A DNA stretch of 9,415 nt from Bacteroidia bacterium (GCA_026418315.1 JAOABO010000067.1:1-9415), one strand, 5' to 3'. Positions 1 through 7,810 are shown, counted from the first letter of the stretch. Numbers and translations: made by a program. Notes: generated from the letters alone by a model not told the origin.

Positions 1-540
1 GTCTATATCATATACGGCTAATTCTGTTACTATTTTTTTAACGCACTTTACACCCGTAAGCGGAAGCGTGCATACTGAAAGCATTTTTGATTCTCCATGC
101 TTATTAACCTGTTGCATAGCCACTATGATATTTTTTGCAGATGCCACCAAATCCATAGCCCCACCCATTCCTTTTACCATTTTACCTGGAATTTTCCAAT
201 TGGCAATATCACCTCTTTCACTCACTTCCATGGCTCCAAGTATTGTCAAATCAATTCTTTGGGAACGAATCATCCCAAAACTCATTGCTGAATCAAAAAT
301 GGATGCCCCTGGCAATAATGTTACAGTTTGTTTTCCTGCATTGATTAAGTCGGCATCTTCTTCACCCTCACAAGGGAATGGCCCCATTCCTAATATACCA
401 TTTTCAGATTGTAGTACTACATTGATTCCTGGTGGAATATAATTGGCTACCAAAGTAGGTATTCCTATGCCCAAATTCACATACATCCCGTCTTTTACTT
501 CCTTGGCTATTCTTTTGGCAATTCCGTTTTTATCCAGCAT
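1..540 (-). CDS. scoB: 3-oxoacid CoA-transferase subunit B (partial, 3' end outside window)
   Basis: Subunit B of a succinyl-CoA:3-ketoacid (acetoacetate) CoA-transferase, a cytoplasmic enzyme that moves CoA between succinyl-CoA and acetoacetate in ketone-body and branched-chain/fatty acid breakdown. Reading back from the ATG at 540 gives 180 codons without a stop up to the window edge; the family is usually about 215-220 residues, so roughly 35-40 C-terminal residues are missing. Visible family motifs are NLGIGIPT (residues 22-29), SENGILGMG (45-53) with the catalytic glutamate at position 46, LPGASIFDSAMSFGMIR (76-92), and the stretch 103-131 containing GAMEVSERGD and GGAMDL. The active-site region is intact. 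The A subunit, which usually sits directly upstream, is absent there: the upstream neighbour starts 116 bases away on the other strand. A related acyl-CoA:acetate/3-ketoacid transferase specificity cannot be excluded from sequence alone. Confidence 0.93.
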   Translation of the reverse strand, partial: MLDKNGIAKRIAKEVKDGMYVNLGIGIPTLVANYIPPGINVVLQSENGILGMGPFPCEGEEDADLINAGKQTVTLLPGASIFDSAMSFGMIRSQRIDLTILGAMEVSERGDIANWKIPGKMVKGMGGAMDLVASAKNIIVAMQQVNKHGESKMLSVCTLPLTGVKCVKKIVTELAVYDID

Positions 541-549
541 AGCTTTATT

Positions 550-572
550 TTATGGACTGCAAATATCCATAA
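550..572. repeat. Inverted repeat in scoB upstream region
   Basis: Perfect 7-base arms TTATGGA (550-556) and TCCATAA (566-572) flank a 9-base centre. The dyad begins 10 bases upstream of the scoB ATG and covers the candidate -7 box at 560-567, a position where a repressor operator would act. Short AT-rich dyads also arise by chance, so the regulatory role is inference. Confidence 0.3.
560..567 (-). promoter_or_regulatory. Candidate -7 box for scoB
   Basis: The minus strand reads GATATTTGC, matching the Bacteroidota -7 consensus TAnnTTTG except for the first base. It lies 19 bases before the scoB ATG. No convincing TTTG -33 element is visible, so this is a weak call. Confidence 0.35.
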
Positions 573-635
573 TTTTTTTGGGCTTTTAAAATCTAAACAT
601 TTATCCTTACAAAATAATGCAAGCATTTCTTTTAT

Positions 636-643
636 TACTTTTG
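636..643 (+). promoter_or_regulatory. Candidate -7 box for the 657 gene
   Basis: TACTTTTG fully matches the Bacteroidota -7 consensus TAnnTTTG and is followed by C, as in many flavobacterial promoters. It ends 13 bases before the ATG at 657, predicting a very short leader of about 5-8 bases. A clear -33 TTTG was not found at the usual distance. Confidence 0.45.
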
Positions 644-656
644 CATAAAATTTATT

Positions 657-1757
657 ATGAGGAAATATTGGGTAGTTGTTTTTCTATTTTTACGATGTGC
701 CCAAAATTTTTGGTCTCAAAATAATACCGAAGTAAAAGTAGGAATTAATATTGAAAGACCTAAAAAATGGGATACCACATGCTATACTTCCTACTCACAT
801 AAATTGAATATTTATTTTGGCTTCAACCGACTCAATTATAATCTTGATATAACATCTACATTCAAGCATTCGTATAAGTATCCTACCAATATTTCTTATA
901 CAACTTATACTCCATTAAACTATTCTTTAGGATTTTCTTATGATAAAATTTCTCTTGGCTTTGGATATGCTAAAAAATATGACTATGATTCCACTCAAAC
1001 CAAACCAAAGACACTATTTACTGCATATAGTTTTTCTTTTGGTGGAAATAAATTTATCATTGAGCCATATTATGTAAGATACAAAGGATTTTATGATGCC
1101 AACACGCCGCAAAATGATACCACCTTCAAAAAACACAAACGTTATCATGCAGACCCATCTATGGATATATTTTCCCTTAAAGTAAATGGTATTTATTTTT
1201 TCAATAACAAAAAATTTGCATATCGCTCACTTTCAGGATTCACAAACCGCCAGATAAAATCTAAAGGTTCATGGTTAGCAATTGCTAATTTTTATTATAC
1301 CTCCATGCATTCCGATAGTATCCTCTATCCAAAAAGCGTAGAACTGGCCTATGATACAGTAAAAAAATTAAATAGTTTTACCATCTATGGCGGTGGTATC
1401 GGCGGCGGATATGGTCATACTTTTACTTTTGGAAAAAAGAAAAGATTTTTTGTAGGATTGACAGCTGCTATTATTTTAGCCATTCAAAACCAAACAGTAT
1501 CTTTTAAAGATAGCATTTCTATTGAAGCTACCAAAACAACTGCCGGATTTGATGCAAGATTCTCCACGGGCTGGACTACCGACAAGTTTTTCATTGTAAT
1601 TTTTGGTTCGGCAGATAGAATAAGCATGACATATAAAAAAGTAACATTTACACCTTATACTGTTCCTATAACTCTTACTATGGGTTTTCGTTTTAATGTC
1701 AAAACACCCCGCTTTTATAGATGGTTTATGAATACAAAAATTTACAGTTGGTTATAG
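657..1757 (+). CDS. DUF4421-like exported beta-rich protein
   Basis: 366 residues. The N-terminus (basic RK, hydrophobic residues 5-12, then FWSQ near residue 21) looks like a signal peptide with the Ser-Gln cleavage context common in Bacteroidota. The rest alternates aromatic and polar residues in many short strands, as in outer-membrane beta-barrels. The middle part, including EPYYVRYKGFY, VNGIYFFNNKKFAYRS and RQIKSKGSW, resembles DUF4421, a Bacteroidota family without an assigned function; this is recognised by eye. A glycine-rich GGGIGGGYGHTF follows and the protein ends in basic and aromatic residues (KIYSWL). The start was chosen because the -7 box lies just upstream and the signal peptide starts here. 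It is the first of three same-strand exported proteins, 72 bases before the next. An outer-membrane location is inferred; no function is claimed. Confidence 0.75.
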   Translation: MRKYWVVVFLFLRCAQNFWSQNNTEVKVGINIERPKKWDTTCYTSYSHKLNIYFGFNRLNYNLDITSTFKHSYKYPTNISYTTYTPLNYSLGFSYDKISLGFGYAKKYDYDSTQTKPKTLFTAYSFSFGGNKFIIEPYYVRYKGFYDANTPQNDTTFKKHKRYHADPSMDIFSLKVNGIYFFNNKKFAYRSLSGFTNRQIKSKGSWLAIANFYYTSMHSDSILYPKSVELAYDTVKKLNSFTIYGGGIGGGYGHTFTFGKKKRFFVGLTAAIILAIQNQTVSFKDSISIEATKTTAGFDARFSTGWTTDKFFIVIFGSADRISMTYKKVTFTPYTVPITLTMGFRFNVKTPRFYRWFMNTKIYSWL

Positions 1758-1829
1758 TGTTATATCAATAAAAATTCTCTAAATTTCACACATTAAAAAT
1801 TCAAAAAAATAACTATGTAAATTTTTTCT

Positions 1830-2450
1830 ATGCGTCACTTCTTGATTTTTGCTTTTATCTGCATCATTCTATGCGCCAACTATAAATCTCAAACTAATAT
1901 TGAAAATAAAAAATGGTTTTCATTAGGAATGCGTTCTACATTAAGTACATTTTCACACGATGGTACCGGATTAGGTACAGGCGGACAGTTTAGAATTCAA
2001 CTGAATAAACTGGTCAATACCGACTGGTTTGCAGATTATATTGCCATTAATATAGACAACAAAGTCAAAAGCGAATATGCTCATATTGGTTGGTCTGTTT
2101 TATTTTATCCTTTCAAAAATTTATTATACCCAAAATTTTTTCAACCCTATATTCTGGCAGGGCATTGTTTTGACTATAATAAAAAAACAACCATATCTGC
2201 TTCAAGCCAGCATTCTAAAGACAGATGGGGCTCTGCAGTACAAGCAGGTATTGGAACGCATTTTAATCTTACTGAAAGGTTTGATATTTCTTTAATGACA
2301 CAATATATGATTCATTTTACTTCCGAAATTTTATTTCAGGAAAATGAAAACCATGAAATTGAATTCTATAACCATTCACATAATACATTAGAAGGCCATT
2401 TACTTATGACTATGAGTATCAATTACAAAATTTTCAGTTATGGTAAGTAA
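1830..2450 (+). CDS. Hypothetical exported outer-membrane beta-barrel-like protein
   Basis: 206 residues. A signal peptide is clear: basic start (MRH), hydrophobic residues 4-15, probable cleavage near YKSQ at about residue 20. The mature part shows repeated short strands typical of small outer-membrane barrels: WFSLGMRSTLSTF, GQFRIQLN, GWSVLFYPF, FQPYILAGHCF, SAVQAGIGTHFNLTERFDISLMTQY and a final LLMTMSINYKIF strand. The pattern 'PY..AG...G.G..F.l..r.di' is common in Bacteroidota porin-family (OmpA-like barrel) proteins, but no named family is recognised with confidence. The 3' end overlaps the next gene by 11 bases, so the two are probably co-transcribed and translationally coupled. The 72 bases upstream are AT-rich and hold no clear TAnnTTTG box, so transcription may run in from the 657 gene. 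Confidence 0.75.
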   Translation: MRHFLIFAFICIILCANYKSQTNIENKKWFSLGMRSTLSTFSHDGTGLGTGGQFRIQLNKLVNTDWFADYIAINIDNKVKSEYAHIGWSVLFYPFKNLLYPKFFQPYILAGHCFDYNKKTTISASSQHSKDRWGSAVQAGIGTHFNLTERFDISLMTQYMIHFTSEILFQENENHEIEFYNHSHNTLEGHLLMTMSINYKIFSYGK

Positions 2451-2991
2451 ACATTTTGCAATACTTTTATTGACATGCTTGATTTCACTCATTTCCTTTT
2501 CTCAGAATGAAAATAGTAGTATCTATGTAAAAAAAGGAACTATAAGAGCAATGGCAACCATTTCCCCCTCAAAATTATTTTCCAAAAATTTTTCACCTTT
2601 TTATTTACACGGCAATCTTGAATATTACTGCGACCATAAAATATCTGTTTATGGCGATGGGTATTACTTTCTGGGCGATATGTCAAAAGATAATACGGTT
2701 TTTAATTTTAACCACTCTGTTTTTTTTGGTGCAAATTATCACTTCTTGAACCATAACAATGATTTTTTTATCGGATTTCATCCTGGAGTCAGTTTGATAC
2801 AAATAAAAAGTTTATCAGATAAAGTGTCTGTAAATCCATTATTCTCTATAGGTATAGGATATAACTTTTTTGTTAGTAGTTTTTTTCATTTTTTTGTAAT
2901 GCTGAAAAGTACTTATGGAGAAACCATTATTCCTACGCCGCTTAATGTTTCAGATGTAAGATTATCTGCCGGACTGGGTTTTAATATCTAA
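2440..2991 (+). CDS. Hypothetical exported beta-barrel-like protein
   Basis: 183 residues. The signal peptide has a basic K4 and a hydrophobic core at about residues 6-20 (FAILLLTCLISLISF) with likely cleavage at FSQ near residue 22. The mature protein carries alternating aromatic and small residues (FYLHGNLEYYCDHKISVYGDGYYFLGD, FFGANYHFLN, FFIGFHPGVSLIQI, FSIGIGYNFFV) and ends in VRLSAGLGFNI, an amphipathic final strand suited to an outer-membrane barrel. The ATG lies inside the last codons of the preceding gene (11-base overlap in another frame), which supports coupled expression and perhaps joint function. No family is recognised. The gene ends 7 bases from the convergent minus-strand gene. 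Confidence 0.72.
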   Translation: MVSKHFAILLLTCLISLISFSQNENSSIYVKKGTIRAMATISPSKLFSKNFSPFYLHGNLEYYCDHKISVYGDGYYFLGDMSKDNTVFNFNHSVFFGANYHFLNHNNDFFIGFHPGVSLIQIKSLSDKVSVNPLFSIGIGYNFFVSSFFHFFVMLKSTYGETIIPTPLNVSDVRLSAGLGFNI

Positions 2992-2993
2992 CT

Positions 2994-3020
2994 TTATTCT
3001 ATTTAAGAAAGTAAGAATAA
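2994..3020. terminator. Weak inverted repeat at the convergent gene junction
   Basis: Arms TTATTCT (2994-3000) and AGAATAA (3014-3020) pair perfectly around a 13-base loop, where the two convergent genes meet. The stem is short, AT-rich and has no strong U-tract, so a bidirectional terminator role is only possible. Confidence 0.2.
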
Positions 3021-4036
3021 TTCTGAAAAATTTTACCGAAAACATAGTACTGTATCAAAGCGGTTTCTGTTTCATTGGTCTCTATAGATGGGTATCTAAC
3101 AAATAAATGATCTGGGTCATAAACATAATCTTTTCCATATTTGCTATTAATGTCAGGAGTTGAAGGTTTATAGTAAAATGAATACGATTTGATTTGTTGG
3201 GGATTTTTGTAACTTAAATTCAATACTGCAAATGGCCGAATATGTGCAATAGAATCCACTAATTTTTTGGAAGTATGAGTTAAAATAGTATTGGCATTAA
3301 GATTTTGTAAATAAGCAAGATATTGTTTCACTTTCAACATATCTGATTTGATTGGTCTGTTTTTACCATCATATACTATCATATTATTAGTATTCACAAT
3401 GTCTATTTTAAATGAAGAATCTGGCTTTTCAAAATTTTGATATTCAACATAATTCAATTCAGGTGGCGTTACATTGATAACTAATCTGCTTCTCCAATCT
3501 TGTTCATTAGTAAAATATCGCACAGTTAAAAAACCTGTAAATCCAGGAATATGGCAAATAAATGGCTCGTCATAGTTTTTATCTTCATCAATATTGGTTA
3601 GCAACATATAAGTACCTTCGTAATCTTGTGTATTATGCCCAACATAATATTGTTTTATTAAAGTATTTTCCGAATAAATCTGCACTTTAGTAGCAAAGCC
3701 GGCCATGGTTCTTAATACTCCTGCTCTCATAGATTTTGGAACAGGATATTTTACTTCTACCATTTTTATGGTATATAATAACGTTTGTATAGCATCGTTT
3801 CTTGCAATATACTTGTTGTTTACCTTCCATGTGTTCTTAATTTTTTCAAGTGTTACAACATTCCCTCTTTTGTCAGATAAAATTATTTTAGTAATAGAAG
3901 TTGTATCTTCCACCTTAAAGTTTTTGGCTTCTTCATTTAAAGTAGAACTTTTATCTTTATATTTTTTTACCCACAAAGCTACGAGTACCAATACTACCAG
4001 TATTAAAGTAGCAATAATTCCCTGATTTTTTTTCAT
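2999..4036 (-). CDS. DUF4340-like membrane-anchored protein
   Basis: 345 residues. A single N-terminal hydrophobic segment (about residues 6-23, after MKKNQ and before KKYKDK) probably anchors the protein in the inner membrane with the remainder in the periplasm; there is no clear cleavage site. The following region resembles DUF4340 in its pattern: SITKIILSDKRGNVVTLEKIKNTWKVNNKYIARNDAI is the 'I..i.l....g..v.l.k.....W.v.....a....v..ll' signature, and TLIKQYYVGHNTQDYEGTYML recalls the 'yyVG......gtYmll' stretch of Bacteroidota members. The family has no assigned biochemical role. The gene starts 14 bases after the PorP/SprF stop and has no promoter of its own that I can see, so it is probably the last gene of that operon. 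The assignment is by eye; the fold could be shared with another periplasmic family. Confidence 0.72.
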   Translation of the reverse strand: MKKNQGIIATLILVVLVLVALWVKKYKDKSSTLNEEAKNFKVEDTTSITKIILSDKRGNVVTLEKIKNTWKVNNKYIARNDAIQTLLYTIKMVEVKYPVPKSMRAGVLRTMAGFATKVQIYSENTLIKQYYVGHNTQDYEGTYMLLTNIDEDKNYDEPFICHIPGFTGFLTVRYFTNEQDWRSRLVINVTPPELNYVEYQNFEKPDSSFKIDIVNTNNMIVYDGKNRPIKSDMLKVKQYLAYLQNLNANTILTHTSKKLVDSIAHIRPFAVLNLSYKNPQQIKSYSFYYKPSTPDINSKYGKDYVYDPDHLFVRYPSIETNETETALIQYYVFGKIFQNYSYFLK

Positions 4037-4050
4037 GATAAAAAAGTCAA

Positions 4051-5106
4051 TTACTTTGTATTTTTATATTCGGACTTTTTAGCAAACAAAGCATCAGCAA
4101 GCTTGTTATACCTTAAAGATATTTCATATCCACCCGTACCTTTAGTGGCTATCTTATATGGAGAAATATTATAATCATAAGCAACATTGATGGCAAATAC
4201 CCCCATATCAAACAAAACTTGTGCAATAAAAGCGTCGTTGGTTCTGTAATACATTCCTAATCCTATTTTTATTTCTTTTTTCTCTCCGGTAATCTTTGTA
4301 CCGTTTTTAAATCTGTATAACACATGGGTTCCTAAATTTAACTGGCGGGCGGGTCTTTGTATTTGATACAAAACATTAGGCATAATACTCACTGCAGTTC
4401 CTGTTATATCAAACAAACCCGTAGCATGAAAAGTATAACGTACTGGCAATCTATAAAAAAGAGGATCTGCAGTATAATCCAGCTTAGGGCTATTGAGATG
4501 ATAAGCCCCTACTCCGAATTTTACAGACGTGATATAATCTCTTTCTTCACTTATTTTTTTGGTAACAAATTCATAAGCAAGCCCTGCTCCCACATCTGTA
4601 TAAGTTAATTTTCTAAAAGAATAAGATTCACCGGTGGGTAACGTTTCATCAAACTTTTCCCCATTGTATTGCTGCGAAAAAATAAGTTTTGGATAGTTAG
4701 CATTATTAGTTACCGGACCTCCGCACAAGCCCACACTAAATGCAGATTGATTTGATAGTTTAAGAATACCGCTAACATTTAATCCTACACTTAAAATTGA
4801 AAAGTTAGCAATGCCTGCCGCATCATTATACACTGTTAATCCTCCGCCAATAAAAGCATTTCTTTTTTTATTTTTAAAGAACCCTCCATCCAATTGCAAA
4901 GCCATAGTTTTAAACGGATTTCCCATAGCAGACCATTGTGTTCTGTAATTAGCAATAGCACGATAATATCCATTAAAAAAACCTGTATAAGCAGGAGAAA
5001 TAAACAATGGTGATTCCTGAATTTGAGAAAAATGAATGTCCTGCGATCTTAAATTACATTGAATAATAGCTAACAGTCCTATAATAATAATTCTTTTCAA
5101 CTTCAT
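4051..5106 (-). CDS. PorP/SprF-family type IX secretion outer-membrane protein
   Basis: 351 residues from the ATG at 5106. The N-terminus has a classic signal peptide (MKLKR, hydrophobic residues 6-15, cleavage probably after S21 before QDIHFSQ). The mature start QDIHFSQIQESPLFISPAYTGFFNGYYRAIANYRTQW is the hallmark of the PorP/SprF family, whose members begin with 'QD.hFSQ....p...NPA.tG'. The rest is a probable beta-barrel, ending with GGYEISLRYNK and a short basic tail. In Flavobacterium johnsoniae SprF is needed for secretion of SprB, a type B cargo, and PorP acts in T9SS of Porphyromonas. An ATG 60 bases further upstream (5166) is in frame but would add 20 residues in front of the signal peptide and would contain the candidate -7 box, so the internal start is preferred. 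The gene directly follows a type B cargo gene, which suggests that protein is its partner. Many genomes hold several paralogues, so no gene symbol is given. Confidence 0.9.
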   Translation of the reverse strand: MKLKRIIIIGLLAIIQCNLRSQDIHFSQIQESPLFISPAYTGFFNGYYRAIANYRTQWSAMGNPFKTMALQLDGGFFKNKKRNAFIGGGLTVYNDAAGIANFSILSVGLNVSGILKLSNQSAFSVGLCGGPVTNNANYPKLIFSQQYNGEKFDETLPTGESYSFRKLTYTDVGAGLAYEFVTKKISEERDYITSVKFGVGAYHLNSPKLDYTADPLFYRLPVRYTFHATGLFDITGTAVSIMPNVLYQIQRPARQLNLGTHVLYRFKNGTKITGEKKEIKIGLGMYYRTNDAFIAQVLFDMGVFAINVAYDYNISPYKIATKGTGGYEISLRYNKLADALFAKKSEYKNTK

Positions 5107-5122
5107 TTTGAATAAACCAGGG

Positions 5123-5130
5123 CAAATATG
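5123..5130 (-). promoter_or_regulatory. Candidate internal -7 box for the PorP/SprF gene
   Basis: The minus strand reads CATATTTGCC, five of six fixed positions of TAnnTTTG plus the frequent following C. It ends 16 bases before the preferred ATG at 5106 and lies in the 83 bases between the cargo stop and that start. It would allow expression apart from the cargo gene. No good -33 element is visible. Confidence 0.35.
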
Positions 5131-5189
5131 ATGATTTTTTAAATACCTGATAAGTTTTTTTTCCATGAAATAAAATTACAAAATAAAAA

Positions 5190-7790
5190 TTAGCGTATTA
5201 AAGTAACATTCCCTTTAGCCAATTTTTCTTCATTCAAAATGTTTTTATACCTTGCAACATAAGCATATACGCCTGGTTGAGCTTCTTTATTTTTATATGT
5301 ACCATCCCATTTTTCAAAAGGATCAGTAGTAGAAAACACTTCTTCACCCCATCTATTGTAAATATGTAGTTCGTATGTTTTCAAAAATCTTGGATTAACA
5401 GGGCCAAAACCATCATTGATAAAATCTCCGTTTGGAGTAAATCCTGTGGGAAATAAGGCATCTGTTCTTTTATCATAAAACACAGCTGTAATTTTATCAT
5501 TGGCCTTTAGTACAAGTGTTACTGCGGTATCTCTTACATTGTCTTTTAGTGTATGCACAGAAGTGTTAGTATTTTCCCAATGGTCAAATATATAATTTGT
5601 GTCAGATGGAATAGCTTTAAAGGACAAGGTGAGCGGAGCATAATACTGACCTGTCCATGTAAAGTTTTTTAGCAATATGGTATTAAGATATACATATCCG
5701 GCACCCGATGGATAAACGTCTACAGTGATATTGTGCGGACCGTTCAAGCCATAACAAGATTTAAATTTACTCATTATTGTATCACACCTGTTTTGAATTC
5801 GGGTAATTAAAGTATCTACATTGGCCTGCCAATCAGTAATATTAACTCCCCATTGTGTACAATGATTATTCATCTCAACATTTAATAAATTTTTAATATA
5901 ATTAGCATGTGCTTTTAAATTATCGCATTTTAAGGTGGTGTTCAAAAGATCCATGTATCTTGTAAGATACGTGTTTCTAAATCCAGAATTTTGAATTCTC
6001 ATTTTATTTAACAAATATGGATGAATTTCATAGGCAGGCGAAGAAGCATTATAGTATTTATCATACTCACAACCCGAAGTGTACATAGAACAATTAGTAA
6101 ATGTTGAAGGTCCCATACACAAGCCATAAATATTAGGCATATTCCATGTAAAATATCTCCATTTTGTCAGATTCATATTGGTACCACTTCTGCCCCTCCA
6201 CCATGCATTATTCTCATTCATTAAATCTATATTTACCAATACATTATTGTATATAATAAAATCAATCAATGAATTGGTATCTAATCTTGTAGTAGCATTT
6301 TTGTAAAAAGGGGCTGCACCATTCATAGTATAATACTTGATATAATTAGTTACTCCACCATAACCCGATGTAGTTACCCAACCCGTATCAGAACCGCTAA
6401 CAATGCTACCTCCTATATGCTGAGCAAGAATATCTACTGAGTCCTGTTTCACATTTTTATAGAATTCAGTATAATATTGATCTGGTAATTCAGAAAGTTC
6501 ATAAATACCATAATATTTTCCATTTACAAAAGCAACCACGGGTTTAAAGTGCATAGCATCAAGGTTAAGATTATTTTTCAAAGCATAGGTCTGAGCAAAC
6601 ATATCTCGCATATGAGCACCCATTGGCGTATTGGTCATAGTAGTGTAAGAACTAAAATTATCTTTTGTTTCGCACTTTAATTCAATAGCAGGAAAAAATG
6701 TACGAGTAGATATCCCTAAATTTGGATTATTAAAAACCTGACCTTCTAATGCGCATCCATTACCATACTCATCCTTGTAAATAAAATCGGCTCCTTTTTG
6801 TTTGGTTATCCATCCATCATTTATTGGCTTGTTAATAGTAGTGTATCCTTCACTCACAAGTTTTTGTTTATCAAAATATTCTACATGAACAGTTTGAGAC
6901 ACAGCCGAATTAAAAAAACTGACTGCTCCCGTATCCATAGCTATAGAAACTACTCCAAAGTTGGGGTCTAAATTTTCTCCAATAAAATAAGTATTGGTTT
7001 CAATAAATCCAGGCAGATAAGCTGTAGAATAAGAATTAACGGGTACACAAATTGCACGATAAACAGTAGTTACACCAGGATTTAATGGAGTAGCAATAGG
7101 ATCATATACCTGAGTACTTCCTCCTAAACCAGTAGTATAGTTAGGAGCTGTACCCGGCTTGGGGTCACTTCCATCTTGTGTAAAAAGAATTTTAAATAAT
7201 GTAGTATCATACACAGTAATATCTACTTGACTAGGATTACTAAAACCGGCAGCCGGTGTGAAAGTAGGTGTTGGTGCATAATCTATAAAGTAGGTAGATG
7301 AATTATAGGTGCTAAAAGTAGGCGTCGTAAACAATTTCCAACCCAATGTACCATCAGGATATTTACCACGGGAATGATTGGCCATCGTTCTTCTAATCTT
7401 CAATGAATCCTTTACAACACCAGCAAGAGATAAAATGATCCATTGATTTTTACATTGTTGTATAGTAAAATTAGCGTGATACTCCCCATTCGGTGCCTTC
7501 TTATTTCTTCCTGTTAACCATATAACTAAAAAACTATCCGGCTTAATAGTAATATTAGGTAATGGATATAAGTAATAATTAGAAGTTGTATTGCTTAAAT
7601 AATAACCATTCAAATTAATAGGTAAAGTGCCTGCATTATACAACTCTACCCAGTCGCTCCTGTTACCATAATAATCAGTTGGTCCTGAAAGATTGGAAAC
7701 CATAATTTCATTAATCCTTAATTGAGATAGTGCAAATTGACTTACTCCTAAAATAAAAAAAATGAATATAACACATTTCACCCTTGTCAT
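5190..7790 (-). CDS. Secreted LTD/CotH-like multidomain protein with T9SS type B sorting domain
   Basis: 866 residues, predicted T9SS cargo. Domains in order: signal peptide 1-22 (cleavage before QLRINEIM); lamin-tail domain about 23-165 (INEIMVSN, DWVELYNAG 46-54, LNGYYLSN, RGKYPDGT..W); chitobiase C-terminal-like Ig-type domain about 172-270 (FTQDGSDP 203-210); CotH-kinase-like domain about 280-640, with NGKYYGIYELSE (423-434) matching the family's 'NG.Y.G.Y...E' and NIDLMNENN around Asp522; InlB-like repeat about 686-775 (ITVDVYPSGAGYV, FKAIPSD..YIFDHWE); type B sorting domain 780-866 (FPTGFTPNGDFINDGF, YELHIYNRWGEEVF, WDGTYKNKEAQPGVYAYVARY). The usual W-D-x-D motif of CotH kinases reads W549-N550-M-P-N here, and the Gly/Ser/Lys-rich stretch expected before it is hard to recognise, so kinase activity is doubtful. 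The protein should be exported by Sec, cross the outer membrane through SprA and stay on the surface or be released. The next gene encodes its likely PorP/SprF partner. Its substrate or ligand is unknown. Confidence 0.9.
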   Translation of the reverse strand: MTRVKCVIFIFFILGVSQFALSQLRINEIMVSNLSGPTDYYGNRSDWVELYNAGTLPINLNGYYLSNTTSNYYLYPLPNITIKPDSFLVIWLTGRNKKAPNGEYHANFTIQQCKNQWIILSLAGVVKDSLKIRRTMANHSRGKYPDGTLGWKLFTTPTFSTYNSSTYFIDYAPTPTFTPAAGFSNPSQVDITVYDTTLFKILFTQDGSDPKPGTAPNYTTGLGGSTQVYDPIATPLNPGVTTVYRAICVPVNSYSTAYLPGFIETNTYFIGENLDPNFGVVSIAMDTGAVSFFNSAVSQTVHVEYFDKQKLVSEGYTTINKPINDGWITKQKGADFIYKDEYGNGCALEGQVFNNPNLGISTRTFFPAIELKCETKDNFSSYTTMTNTPMGAHMRDMFAQTYALKNNLNLDAMHFKPVVAFVNGKYYGIYELSELPDQYYTEFYKNVKQDSVDILAQHIGGSIVSGSDTGWVTTSGYGGVTNYIKYYTMNGAAPFYKNATTRLDTNSLIDFIIYNNVLVNIDLMNENNAWWRGRSGTNMNLTKWRYFTWNMPNIYGLCMGPSTFTNCSMYTSGCEYDKYYNASSPAYEIHPYLLNKMRIQNSGFRNTYLTRYMDLLNTTLKCDNLKAHANYIKNLLNVEMNNHCTQWGVNITDWQANVDTLITRIQNRCDTIMSKFKSCYGLNGPHNITVDVYPSGAGYVYLNTILLKNFTWTGQYYAPLTLSFKAIPSDTNYIFDHWENTNTSVHTLKDNVRDTAVTLVLKANDKITAVFYDKRTDALFPTGFTPNGDFINDGFGPVNPRFLKTYELHIYNRWGEEVFSTTDPFEKWDGTYKNKEAQPGVYAYVARYKNILNEEKLAKGNVTLIR

Positions 7791-7810
7791 AAACTAATTG
7801 TATTTTGTGG

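Noticed and set aside
68..442. 124-residue plus-strand reading frame
   Set aside because: It is antisense to scoB, whose motifs and catalytic glutamate are intact; the translated product has no recognisable features.
1758..1829. TAAATTTT just upstream of the 1830 gene as a -7 box
   Set aside because: It lacks the final G and is only a few bases from the ATG, too close for transcription to include the start.
3705..4025. 106-residue hydrophobic plus-strand reading frame
   Set aside because: It is the antisense shadow of the DUF4340-like gene; its hydrophobicity comes from the complement of lysine- and asparagine-rich codons.
5040..5106. Possible lipoprotein signal in the PorP/SprF protein (Cys17 after AIIQ)
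   Set aside because: Gln directly before the cysteine does not fit a lipobox, and the usual PorP/SprF cleavage before QD..FSQ fits better.
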